Under the pieces are notes generated by a model. The model searched no databases, had not been told where the DNA came from, and saw nothing but the letters and a program-made list of their open reading frames with translations. From Lacinutrix himadriensis (GTDB taxonomy: Bacteria > Bacteroidota > Bacteroidia > Flavobacteriales > Flavobacteriaceae), in NCBI RefSeq assembly GCF_001418105.1, contig NZ_LIQI01000006.1, positions 287,090 to 351,089 of the forward strand: a stretch of DNA of 64,000 nt, written 5' to 3'. A program made the position numbers and the translations under genes. How positions within the stretch are numbered: position 1 is the stretch's first letter; each line of letters starts with the position of its first letter. This document shows, piece after piece, positions 44,923 through 52,738 of the stretch.

Positions 44923-45342
44923 ATGGGAATAATTTCAAAACATAAAAATAGTATTAAACTATATTACAGTTCTAATAGTTCTTTAGGAAAACAAACTTTA
45001 GCCTATGTTACGCAATCAAAAAAGGAAATTTTAGCTATTGATTTATCTAAAACAAAATTAACGGGAACGCAATGGATAGAGATTGCAGAAGCGCTTCATA
45101 CTCCACTGTCTAGTTTGGTAAATCAAAACCATCCGGATTTTACACAAAATTATACCGAAAAAGAAATACATTTAAGTAATGAGGATTGGATTAAGGTTTT
45201 ACATAAAAACCCAGAAGTACTTAAAGGGTCTATCTTAATGGTTAACAATTCGTTTTATTTATTAGAAACGCCTACCGACTTTATAAAGTATTTAGAGTCG
45301 GATAGCGCTGGGTTAAATCCTCAAAAACCATTTATAAATTAA
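44923..45342 (+). CDS. ArsC/Spx-like protein lacking the catalytic cysteine
   Basis: A 139-residue protein with the ArsC thioredoxin-like fold: IKLYYSSNSSLGKQTLAYV (where arsenate reductases have a CxxxR/CxxC-type active site), then LTGTQWIEIAEALHTPLSSL and EDWIKVLHKNPEVLKGSILM. The active-site cysteine is replaced (SSNSSLG) and there is no cysteine in the protein, so it cannot be a thiol reductase. It may be a regulatory or binding protein. Its last codons overlap the convergent hypothetical gene by 4 bp. Confidence 0.82.
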   Translation: MGIISKHKNSIKLYYSSNSSLGKQTLAYVTQSKKEILAIDLSKTKLTGTQWIEIAEALHTPLSSLVNQNHPDFTQNYTEKEIHLSNEDWIKVLHKNPEVLKGSILMVNNSFYLLETPTDFIKYLESDSAGLNPQKPFIN

Positions 45343-45653
45343 TGATTCTTATTATTTGATTTGGGTATTTCTTTAAAGAATTCTGCTAAGTCTAAATTTC
45401 CTGTTGGTGCATAGCTAGCCAAAACAGTACCTTTTAATCCAGAGTCCGTTTTTATAGCATATAGTATAGAGGCATCTGACGGATTACTCATTCCTTCAAA
45501 GCGCATTTCTTGATCTATAAAGATTTGTTCTGGTTTGAATTTCTCCTTAGAATTTATTTCTAATAAAAGGCTGTCTACCATCCTAAAGTTACTGGTATAA
45601 CCTTTTTCTTTAAATTCGTTTATATATTCTATTTCATGTTTTGCATATTCCAT
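45339..45653 (-). CDS. Hypothetical protein (104 residues)
   Basis: A soluble protein with no signal peptide: N-terminal helix EYAKHEIEYINEFKEKGYTSNF, then MRFEGMSNPSDASILYAIKTDSGLKGTVLASYAPTGN. I think it belongs to a small family conserved in Flavobacteriaceae of unknown function. The ATG is clean and the composition coding-like. Convergent with the ArsC-like gene. Confidence 0.75.
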   Translation of the reverse strand: MEYAKHEIEYINEFKEKGYTSNFRMVDSLLLEINSKEKFKPEQIFIDQEMRFEGMSNPSDASILYAIKTDSGLKGTVLASYAPTGNLDLAEFFKEIPKSNNKNH

Positions 45654-45674
45654 AATACTTGTATTTTAAATAAA

Positions 45675-45707
45675 AAAGGCAGTAAAATCTTGGATTAAAC
45701 TGCCTTT
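45675..45707 (-). terminator. Intrinsic terminator
   Basis: AAAGGCAGT pairs with ACTGCCTTT across a 15-base loop, with A/T tracts outside. It lies 45 bases past the stop of the acidic lipoprotein gene. Confidence 0.7.
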
Positions 45708-45751
45708 CTTTGATTATTAAAAACTACTGACAATACTATTAAAGCATGGTA

Positions 45752-45955
45752 TTAATCGACTACATCTTCTATTTCATCTCCTATATCTTCCAGACCATCT
45801 CCCATATCATCTGTCGCATCTTCAATACCATCTCCAATGTCGTCTGTAACATCTTCGACAGCGTCTTCTACTTTATCTTTTTTATCTTCTCTGCAACTAG
45901 TAAAAACGGCAGACATGGTAAATATTAGTATTGCTGAATAAATTAATTTTTTCAT
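45752..45955 (-). CDS. Small acidic repetitive lipoprotein
   Basis: The 67-residue precursor has a signal peptide and lipobox FTSC (Cys21). The mature 47 residues consist mainly of imperfect repeats such as DDIGDGIEDATDDMGDGLED, with Asp/Glu making about half. This extreme acidity suggests divalent-cation binding or an unstructured envelope spacer. It sits 29 bases downstream of the DUF1328 gene and may be co-transcribed. No family recognised. Confidence 0.78.
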   Translation of the reverse strand: MKKLIYSAILIFTMSAVFTSCREDKKDKVEDAVEDVTDDIGDGIEDATDDMGDGLEDIGDEIEDVVD

Positions 45956-45984
45956 CGTGTTTTGTTTTAGTGTTTTAGTGTTTA

Positions 45985-46146
45985 TTAAATTTTCTTTCTT
46001 CCTGTAATTAAGGATACAACAAAGAGTACTATAAAAATATAAAATAGAATTTTTGCTATACTTGCTGCTCCTTCCGATATTCCTCCGAAACCAAAAATTC
46101 CGGCGATTATTGCTAAAATGATAAAAATGATTGCGTAACGTAACAT
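45985..46146 (-). CDS. DUF1328 (YtjA-like) small membrane protein
   Basis: A 53-residue protein: [50 protein letters not shown], two membrane helices with the conserved glycine-rich turn. This is a stress-associated small protein in many bacteria. I trimmed the start to the ATG at 46146, matching the family; upstream codons add an unrelated 13 residues. Confidence 0.85.
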   Translation of the reverse strand: MLRYAIIFIILAIIAGIFGFGGISEGAASIAKILFYIFIVLFVVSLITGRKKI

Positions 46147-46275
46147 ATTATTTTGGTTTTTAATTAGTAATACAATGTCTTTCATTGCATTATGTTAAAG
46201 ATCATTCATTATTGGGAATTAGATTAACGGTATCCAATTTTAAATGAACTCTTTTCAAAATTATTTCTGTATTTC

Positions 46276-46965
46276 TTAAAATGGATTATTAGAAACTTCA
46301 GAAGGATCTAATGTTTTTTGATCTACAACTTCAGATTCAAACGTATACGTATCCAAATCCTTTACAAGACTTTTTAAATCGCAAAACGAATTATCTTCAG
46401 CCAACCAATAATCGAAATATTTTTTCTTAAGCACTAAAGGTTGTTTTATAGAAAAGCTTGGAATGGCATTACCTTTAGAATTCGTGTTTGTAGTTATAAG
46501 AACAGAACAGGTTTTAAAACCATCAGCCAATTCATTATATATTCCGGCCAAGCAAAAAGGCAGATTGTTTTTTCGAAAAACATGGAACGATTTAATTTTC
46601 CCATTACTAATGTATGTGGTATAAAATCCGGTAACAATAATCAAGCAACGTCTTTTATTTAAAGCTTCCGAAAGAAAGGGATCCTCTTCATTTATATTTT
46701 GAATATCTACATTTAAGGTATTGGATATATTTTGAAAAACCGACCAGTTTTCCTCAAAATCAGTAGGTAATAGTCCCCAAATAGAAAAATCAATAACCTT
46801 CGGTTTTTCCATGGTTATAATTGGTAAGGAAACCTCTTTAAAACCATTTAACACTTTTATAGGCCTGTATAATTTAGGATATGCAAATGGTGTATTAAGC
46901 TCCTGCTCAATTTGTTTTAAACTAGCTGTATTTCGTAATTTATAAAACATCTCTTTTATTTTCAA
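46276..46965 (-). CDS. Degenerate SRAP (HMCES/YedK-like) protein without catalytic residues
   Basis: A 229-residue protein with the SRAP fold: IDFSIWGLLPTDFEEN (WGL.P block), EALNKRRCLIIVTGFYTTY, FCLAGIYNEL and SVLITTNTNS. Active SRAP enzymes need Cys2, a Glu in GFYEW and a His in the IH-RMP motif. Here Met6 is followed by FY where MC would be expected, GFYEW reads GFYTT, and the histidine segment reads PSFSIKQPLVL. All three are lost, so DNA-protein crosslinking to abasic sites is not expected. A structural or regulatory role is possible. Confidence 0.8.
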   Translation of the reverse strand: MKIKEMFYKLRNTASLKQIEQELNTPFAYPKLYRPIKVLNGFKEVSLPIITMEKPKVIDFSIWGLLPTDFEENWSVFQNISNTLNVDIQNINEEDPFLSEALNKRRCLIIVTGFYTTYISNGKIKSFHVFRKNNLPFCLAGIYNELADGFKTCSVLITTNTNSKGNAIPSFSIKQPLVLKKKYFDYWLAEDNSFCDLKSLVKDLDTYTFESEVVDQKTLDPSEVSNNPF

Positions 46966-47037
46966 TAAAGGAATAATGAAGCAAAGTTCTTGATCGCTTT
47001 GCTAAAAATTGGTGCTCTATTCCTTTTAACAACAACA

Positions 47038-47070
47038 AAAAAGGAAATACCGTATTAGCATTTCCTTTTT
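47038..47070 (-). terminator. Intrinsic terminator of the DUF2383 gene
   Basis: AAAAAGGAAAT pairs with ATTTCCTTTTT across an 11-base loop, followed by T residues in the minus direction. Confidence 0.75.
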
Positions 47071-47092
47071 TAATGTATTGGTGAGGCTTATT

Positions 47093-47542
47093 TTATTTTA
47101 AATCTTCTAATCTCTTAATGGTATTAAGCTCTTGCTGAATGTGATTTTTCTGATTAAAAAGCATGTTTTTTGTATTTAACGGTAAACCTATTTCACCAAG
47201 AACCTCTTCATATTCTGCTATGGCCGCTTTTTCTCCTCTAATGGCTTCTTCTAACATGGATTCATCATTATCTGAAGATAAGGCAGCTTTGACATCCATC
47301 CATGCTCTGTGTGCTTTTCCGGTTAGACTACCATCTTTTTCTGCGGGTTGCCCAAAAGATTTAATTTCTGTTTTTAGTTCATATCCAAAATCATAACGCT
47401 CTTGTGCCTTTTTATTAAAAAAGTTTTTTAGTCCAATATGTTTCGCGTTTTCTGCGGCTTTTTTATACCCTTTTTCGGCATCGTAGTTTTTCTCTAATAA
47501 AGCATTTAATCTGTTTCCTACTTTGTCTGTGTAATTGCTCAT
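47093..47542 (-). CDS. DUF2383 (PA2169-type) four-helix-bundle protein
   Basis: A 149-residue helical protein of the ferritin-like PA2169 family: LNALLEKNYDAEKGYKKAAENA (about 12-33), FFNKKAQERYDFGYELKTEI, RAWMDVKAALSS, EEAIRGEKAAIAEYEEVLGE and NHIQQELNTIKRLEDL. The spacing of E and H residues resembles di-metal helical bundles, but metal binding is not proven. Often part of general-stress regulons. Flanked by small stress-type genes. Confidence 0.88.
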   Translation of the reverse strand: MSNYTDKVGNRLNALLEKNYDAEKGYKKAAENAKHIGLKNFFNKKAQERYDFGYELKTEIKSFGQPAEKDGSLTGKAHRAWMDVKAALSSDNDESMLEEAIRGEKAAIAEYEEVLGEIGLPLNTKNMLFNQKNHIQQELNTIKRLEDLK

Positions 47543-47810
47543 TTCTAAATGTTTTTTTGATTAGCAACATTTTATTTTAAGATATATGTCACATACTATC
47601 TAAACGTATCTCCAGTATAAGACCGAGTTCGTTATAGTCCAAAATTAACACTAAAGCACAAGAGGTATTAACGCACATCCTATGGATTTTAGCTCATTTA
47701 ATGATTTAAGAAATCATTAACAGAATCTAGCTATATCTATTTTCATTATTTTAATATATCTTTACTTTTATATTTAGAATAACGAAACGCTTTATATGCT
47801 ACGTCATTAA

Positions 47811-48848
47811 ATGAAAATTATCAAAATTAATGCTGAAAATACTGTGGACAGTATTAAGCAATTTAAAGAGCAAATTGGAGGAAAGATTACTCAGAAATGG
47901 GGAGAATACCGTTTGGATCTGGATAATGATTCTGCCAAAGGATATATTCGATTAATGACCTTTGATTGGGGCGTTAGTTTTATAGAGTATCATCTTATCT
48001 TTTTTGAGGAAATACAAGTAATAGTAGATCCTTCTAATTTTAATCCCATCCGTTTTACGTATTCTTTAAATGGTTCTTTTCAACATAAATTTAGTGACCA
48101 GAAAGAATATACTACTGTAGAGCAGTTTCACTCCTTTATTGGCACTTGTGACAGTGATGTATCGCATCATTTTTACTTTCCTAAAGGAATACATTTAGAA
48201 CTGAATAACATTAAAATTGTACGCAAACAGTTTTTAAACAAAAGGATTAATATTGCGCACATGCTAAACAAAAAACTACATGCTATTTTTGTGGATAAAG
48301 AGCATGAAAAAAAGTTTGCTTACTACGGACCTATTAGTCTTAAAATGGCAGATCGCGTGAAAGCTTTACAAGATATTAAAACAAAAGGCATGATTCGATT
48401 ACTAAAAGCAGAAGGTGAATTGTACCACCTTTTGTCTATGCACATTGAGTTTTATAACAAATACGACAATGCGAATGTTCTTGAAATTGATCTCCAAAAA
48501 GCAGAATTAAAAATAATAAAGAAACTTGGTAAAAAGATAGTTAAAACTCCTTCTGACAATTATTCTTTAGACGAATTATCTAAAAAAACAGGCTTGTCGC
48601 AAGCGAAGTTACAAGAAGGTTTTAAATTTTTATTTGCAAGAACCGTAACCGAATATATTAGACACGTTAGACTAGAAAAAGCTAGAGATTTAATGAATAA
48701 CACGAACTTAAATATTTCGCAAATAGTATATTCTATTGGTTTTACTAGCAGAAGTTATTTTTCTAAAATTTTTAAAAATAAATATAATATTACACCTAAT
48801 GAATATAAGAAACAGCTTGTAGTTCTTATAGAAGAAGACGAATCTTAA
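47811..48848 (+). CDS. AraC-family transcriptional regulator
   Basis: A 345-residue regulator. The N-terminal half (about 1-220) is a sensor region with no recognised ligand motif. The C-terminal AraC DNA-binding domain (about 245-338) has two helix-turn-helix units, with LSKKTGLSQAKLQEGFKFLFARTVTEYIRHVRLEKARDLM and ISQIVYSIGFTSRSYFSKIFKNKYNITPNEYKK. Surrounding genes are AsmA-like proteins and YtxH-type stress genes, plausible targets. The C-terminus ends convergent with the DUF748 gene. Confidence 0.93.
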   Translation: MKIIKINAENTVDSIKQFKEQIGGKITQKWGEYRLDLDNDSAKGYIRLMTFDWGVSFIEYHLIFFEEIQVIVDPSNFNPIRFTYSLNGSFQHKFSDQKEYTTVEQFHSFIGTCDSDVSHHFYFPKGIHLELNNIKIVRKQFLNKRINIAHMLNKKLHAIFVDKEHEKKFAYYGPISLKMADRVKALQDIKTKGMIRLLKAEGELYHLLSMHIEFYNKYDNANVLEIDLQKAELKIIKKLGKKIVKTPSDNYSLDELSKKTGLSQAKLQEGFKFLFARTVTEYIRHVRLEKARDLMNNTNLNISQIVYSIGFTSRSYFSKIFKNKYNITPNEYKKQLVVLIEEDES

Positions 48849-48857
48849 AACAACACC

Positions 48858-49940
48858 TTATTCTTTTACGGCTTCTTTTTCAGCATCTTTAAAATCGATA
48901 TCATTATCAATGACATTTTTAAATGCTTCTACCCATGCATTTTTAAAAATATTGGTAATGGTTGGCCAAACTTTAGAATCTACTGTATTCAAATCTCCAG
49001 CAATAGGGACTTTAGTCGCCAACGTATTTTCTTTTTGATTTTTTAAAACAAACTTAAAAAAGCCTACAAATCCTTCCCAAAGGGTTTCTAAAAAACCATC
49101 TTCTTTTCCTATTAATACAGCATCTTTTAAAATGGGTTTCACATAGCCTTTTAGATAGCCGTCTGCAATAGCAATCTCACTAAAAACATTAAAATCTCCT
49201 TTTGTAAAATCAATTCCAGCGTAGTGATTTGTAAAATCGTTTAGAGCAGAAACGTTTGCATTTTCTAAGGAAAAAGAAATATCCATATCTGGGATTTTCT
49301 TAATAATATTCATTTTTCCATCTAACTTAAAGTTTCCTTCTCCAACAGAAATAGCAGTTGCATGAATGGTAGAAGGTAATTTTACCGATTTTTCAACTAC
49401 ATTTCTTAAGTTAGACATAGACAATTGTACTTTATCTAAATGCAGGTCTATGGTTGGGTCTGCAGTAACCTCCACAAACGCAAACTTACCGTCACGAATA
49501 TCGAGGTTATTAATATCTATAGGAACTAAATCTGTTAATGCTTTAGACCAATCGTCGATATCAGAAGTATTTTCTTTTTCCGATTGATCTTCAAACACAT
49601 AAATAACTTCTGGGCTAGTCATTACTATTTCACTTACAATTTCACCTTTAAATAAGGATTTCCATTCTATAGAAATATCGGTTTTTGGGAAGTTTAAAAA
49701 AGGTACTTGAGAAGATGCATTCACTTTATTCAAGTACAAATTATCAATTACATAAGCACCGCGTATTAAAGAAATATCAATATCTTCTACTTGTCCGTAA
49801 TAGCCAGGAATATCTGCAAGCACCTTGTTTACGTGGTTTTTCACAATAAATGGCAACATTAATCTAAGAATTAATACGGTTACCATAAGTAAAAAAGGAA
49901 TTAGATATCTTTTCTTTTTATATATTTTACGTTTGTTCAT
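48858..49940 (-). CDS. AsmA-like/DUF748 envelope protein
   Basis: A 360-residue protein with one N-terminal membrane helix (about 12-30) and a periplasmic part of the AsmA/DUF748 type: PGYYGQVEDIDISLIRGAYVIDNLYL (about 43-68), repeated strands, and a late amphipathic WEGFVGFFKFVLKNQKENTLATKVPIAGDL segment. This family is linked to lipid transport between the membranes. It follows a longer AsmA-like gene by 21 bases. Individual function unknown. Confidence 0.82.
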   Translation of the reverse strand: MNKRKIYKKKRYLIPFLLMVTVLILRLMLPFIVKNHVNKVLADIPGYYGQVEDIDISLIRGAYVIDNLYLNKVNASSQVPFLNFPKTDISIEWKSLFKGEIVSEIVMTSPEVIYVFEDQSEKENTSDIDDWSKALTDLVPIDINNLDIRDGKFAFVEVTADPTIDLHLDKVQLSMSNLRNVVEKSVKLPSTIHATAISVGEGNFKLDGKMNIIKKIPDMDISFSLENANVSALNDFTNHYAGIDFTKGDFNVFSEIAIADGYLKGYVKPILKDAVLIGKEDGFLETLWEGFVGFFKFVLKNQKENTLATKVPIAGDLNTVDSKVWPTITNIFKNAWVEAFKNVIDNDIDFKDAEKEAVKE

Positions 49941-49961
49941 CTGAGACTTTAAAATTTAGTT

Positions 49962-51506
49962 TTATTTACTTCCTTTTCCTGTTAATGTGCTTATTAAACC
50001 ACTCTGTACATTAATCCACAAATAATTAAAAAAGGATTTTTTTGTATTACGATTCACCCCTATTTCGCCATGACGGTATCCATCTTTACCTGTTTTAGAA
50101 CCATCATTTATAAACACATTACCAATAGCGGTTAAAAAGGTATTGACCTTGTTTTTATCATTTAGTATTTCAAATTTAAACGCTTCGTATTTCATTTTCA
50201 AATCTCCTTTTGCGCTGGCATTATTCCCACTAAAAGTAAAGTAAATTTGCTCTATTTCTCCTTCTGCTTTTGCATTTAAATTCGTCTCAAAAAAAGTATT
50301 TGCTATTTCTGCATCGAAATTCTCAAATGCTCCAGAGGCTAAAAAAGCATCCTGTTTATTAGTAACATCAAAATGAATATCTAAGTGCATTGGTGCTTTA
50401 TCCATAAAATTAGAACGAATAGCTATTTTGGTTTTCTCTCCTTTTTTATAGGTATTTCCTAGATTAGTTAACTTAGCATTTACGGCTTTAAAAAAGATTG
50501 CTCCAGCTCGCGTAGTAGCATCTAATCTTTCGGCATAAGCGACATTACCATTATTAACGTCTAAGTTATGTATGGATAAATCTATTGGTAAATCGCGTAA
50601 CATTTTGCTATACATACTTTTGATTCGCATATCATCTGCAACTCTTTTATCTCTATAAATACTTAAATTGGGTTGTTCTATTTCTCCAGAATCCGCGGTT
50701 ACAAAAAAAACGTCTTTATGAAATCCGAAGTCTAATTTATGAAGTACTACTTCTGGAATATGAAGATTTACATGGTCGCGTTCTACCGTAATCTTGGTAG
50801 ATAATACTTCTTTTGAAAACTTGGTTTCTAAGAAAATGTTTTTCAGATGAAGCCCTTTATTATCTAAGCTGAAATCGTCTATCTTTAAGACTTCATAAGT
50901 ACTTAAATTCATAAAAAACTGTTTCGTAGTAAGCTGATAATCTTGATAATTAAACGGTATTTTTTGCTGTATTGTTTCCGCATTGAAATGAAGATTACTT
51001 ACATTAAAATCGATTCTATCTACATTGGCTACACGTGTATCAGATTTAGCATCTTTCACTTGTATAGCGCCATTTACAACGGAGAAATTATGTATGGTAA
51101 TTATTTTATTAAATGAAGACTTTTCAGTAGTATCTTTTTGTTCCCTTTGTTTTTCCGAATAGCTATGGTATTCCAATTTGGGTTGCGTGAAAACAATATT
51201 ATCTACTGCAATGGTATTATTAAAAATAAACTGCCATAAACTAAATCCATCAACCTTAAGAGTATTCGCATTCAATGTTGCCATAAGGTTTTTATCTGCA
51301 TGTAGTACTTTTGCAGATAGACTTTCCAATTTCACTGTACCATTAAATACATTAGCATGTATTGTAGCATATTCTAGTGTTATGTTTTCTGGCAATTTAG
51401 TATCCAATACATGAATTACTTCTGTTTTGAATTTATTTTGAAGAAAGAATAAGCTCCCAATACCAACGATTAAGAATATACTTATTATTATTTTGGACCT
51501 ATGCAT
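49962..51506 (-). CDS. AsmA-like envelope protein
   Basis: The 514-residue protein has an N-terminal anchor (IIISIFLIVGIGSLFFL, about 5-21) and a long beta-rich periplasmic region of the AsmA/DUF748 superfamily: LPENITLEYATIHANVFNGTVKLESL (about 38-63), several IHNFSVVNGAIQVKDAKS-type strands, and a C-terminal GDLKMKYEAFKFEILN followed by HGEIGVNRNTKKSFFNYLWINVQSGL. It may form a bridge-like lipid conduit. Operon with the following 360-residue relative. Confidence 0.82.
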   Translation of the reverse strand: MHRSKIIISIFLIVGIGSLFFLQNKFKTEVIHVLDTKLPENITLEYATIHANVFNGTVKLESLSAKVLHADKNLMATLNANTLKVDGFSLWQFIFNNTIAVDNIVFTQPKLEYHSYSEKQREQKDTTEKSSFNKIITIHNFSVVNGAIQVKDAKSDTRVANVDRIDFNVSNLHFNAETIQQKIPFNYQDYQLTTKQFFMNLSTYEVLKIDDFSLDNKGLHLKNIFLETKFSKEVLSTKITVERDHVNLHIPEVVLHKLDFGFHKDVFFVTADSGEIEQPNLSIYRDKRVADDMRIKSMYSKMLRDLPIDLSIHNLDVNNGNVAYAERLDATTRAGAIFFKAVNAKLTNLGNTYKKGEKTKIAIRSNFMDKAPMHLDIHFDVTNKQDAFLASGAFENFDAEIANTFFETNLNAKAEGEIEQIYFTFSGNNASAKGDLKMKYEAFKFEILNDKNKVNTFLTAIGNVFINDGSKTGKDGYRHGEIGVNRNTKKSFFNYLWINVQSGLISTLTGKGSK

Positions 51507-51657
51507 ACATTAGATTTAAGAATAAGAAAGTGTGAAATTATATGTCTAAGGAACACCCAAAACAATGGAGTATATACTTAAACAATATAGGGAATAACTT
51601 AAAAAGCCATCTAAATTCCATAGATCTTTAAACAGCTTACTATCCAAATGCTGCTTA

Positions 51658-51858
51658 TCACTTAATGATTTTTTTCAATAACATATACCCACCCATTTTT
51701 CCCGCAATTTTTAATGCAGTATTCACCCAATTTAAAGGCTGAAGATCTTCTTTAAATTCTTCTTTAACTAGTTTCAATTCTTCCCAAGCTATTTGTCGCT
51801 CTAGGTCTAACTTTTTCAAGTCATTATCAATATCTTTAAAGGAATTATAGGTTTTCAT
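51658..51858 (-). CDS. Small protein at the end of the YtxH operon
   Basis: A 66-residue protein: charged helices (DIDNDLKKLDLERQIAWEELKLVKEEF), then LNWVNTALKIAGKMGGYMLLKKIIK with a short hydrophobic segment. I recognise no named domain. It lies five bases after the holin-like gene, so it belongs to the YtxH/holin-like unit. Confidence 0.72.
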   Translation of the reverse strand: MKTYNSFKDIDNDLKKLDLERQIAWEELKLVKEEFKEDLQPLNWVNTALKIAGKMGGYMLLKKIIK

Positions 51859-51863
51859 AGGTC

Positions 51864-52211
51864 TTAATTAAAAAATTTAATGGAAATTTTCTGGATTATT
51901 TTTCGATCGATATGCTTTCTTAAAACATAAACTAATATGGCTAGCATCAAAAAAATGACAGCAACAATTAGGCAACCCAATGTGATGCTATCTAGCGCAT
52001 TACCAATTGCAATAGCTCCAGAAATGGCTAAAAAAATGAGCCCTAAAAACACTAAAGCGCCAACTGCAAAAAGCTTCACAATTAAACTAAATGAAAACGT
52101 TAATTGCTGAAATGCCTTAAGCGTGATATACTCTTGTGATGTTTTTAAATACTTTTCACCAAGATCTGTTGCCTTATCGGACGTGTTATTTAAAGATTCA
52201 AAGACGCTCAT
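51864..52211 (-). CDS. Phage-holin-like/DUF1469-type membrane protein
   Basis: A 115-residue protein with a soluble N-terminal helix region (about 1-40, ATDLGEKYLKTSQEYITLKAFQQ) and two membrane helices (about 45-70 and 76-97), the layout of Actinobacterial holin-X/DUF1469 proteins. These are not phage lysis proteins in this context; they co-occur with YtxH genes and probably act in envelope stress. It starts three bases after the YtxH gene stop. Confidence 0.8.
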   Translation of the reverse strand: MSVFESLNNTSDKATDLGEKYLKTSQEYITLKAFQQLTFSFSLIVKLFAVGALVFLGLIFLAISGAIAIGNALDSITLGCLIVAVIFLMLAILVYVLRKHIDRKIIQKISIKFFN

Positions 52212-52214
52212 CTA

Positions 52215-52547
52215 TTATGACGTTTTTTGTAATTTCTTGTTTTTCGCTTTTAAATCCTTCAGTTTTTCTTCTAAAGTAGCGATTACATCTTCGGCTTTAT
52301 AGCTTGCGCTAGAGACTATAGATTCTACTTGTTCATCTAAAGTTTCCTTTTTTAAAGTTGCAGTTGTTACTGCCTTTTCTTTTAGTTCCATTGCTGTTTC
52401 TGCTAATTTATCCTTAGCAGCTTGTGCTTCGTCAGAAATACGTTGTCTCGTTTTAGAACCTTTATCTGGTGCAAATAAAATCCCTAAGGTGGCTCCAATT
52501 GCGGTTCCTGCTAATATTCCTAATAATGTACTATTTGAATTACTCAT
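52215..52547 (-). CDS. YtxH-domain protein
   Basis: A 110-residue protein with the YtxH signature: short membrane segment LLGILAGTAIGATLGILFAPDKGSKTRQRISDEA (about 8-41) followed by a long charged helix of K and E, likely coiled coil (AKDKLAETAMELKEKAVT ... LEEKLKDLKAKNKKLQ). General-stress membrane protein. First gene of the three-gene run. Confidence 0.9.
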   Translation of the reverse strand: MSNSNSTLLGILAGTAIGATLGILFAPDKGSKTRQRISDEAQAAKDKLAETAMELKEKAVTTATLKKETLDEQVESIVSSASYKAEDVIATLEEKLKDLKAKNKKLQKTS

Positions 52548-52703
52548 AATTTTTATTTTTATTAATTAAACATTTATTTACGGTAAAGATACTACCGAAA
52601 TAAAAGACCCATTGACGCAATAGAATCAAGTTTTGCCTCAAAAAGAATTAGGATAACGTTAAGACTTTTCGCAAATAAGTTAATACTATACTTATCTTAA
52701 CTG

Positions 52704-52711
52704 TAATTTTG
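52704..52711 (+). promoter_or_regulatory. Putative -7 element of the aldehyde dehydrogenase gene
   Basis: TAATTTTG lies 28 bases before the start at 52739. No clear -33 TTG. Confidence 0.45.
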
Positions 52712-52738
52712 TAATACGTTTAATTAAAACCGAATAAT

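Noticed and set aside
44923..45342. Arsenate reductase
   Set aside because: The fold fits but the catalytic cysteine is absent, so enzyme function is not claimed.
51864..52211. Prophage remnant suggested by the holin-like gene
   Set aside because: No phage genes are near; holin-like DUF1469 proteins commonly accompany YtxH genes as cellular proteins.
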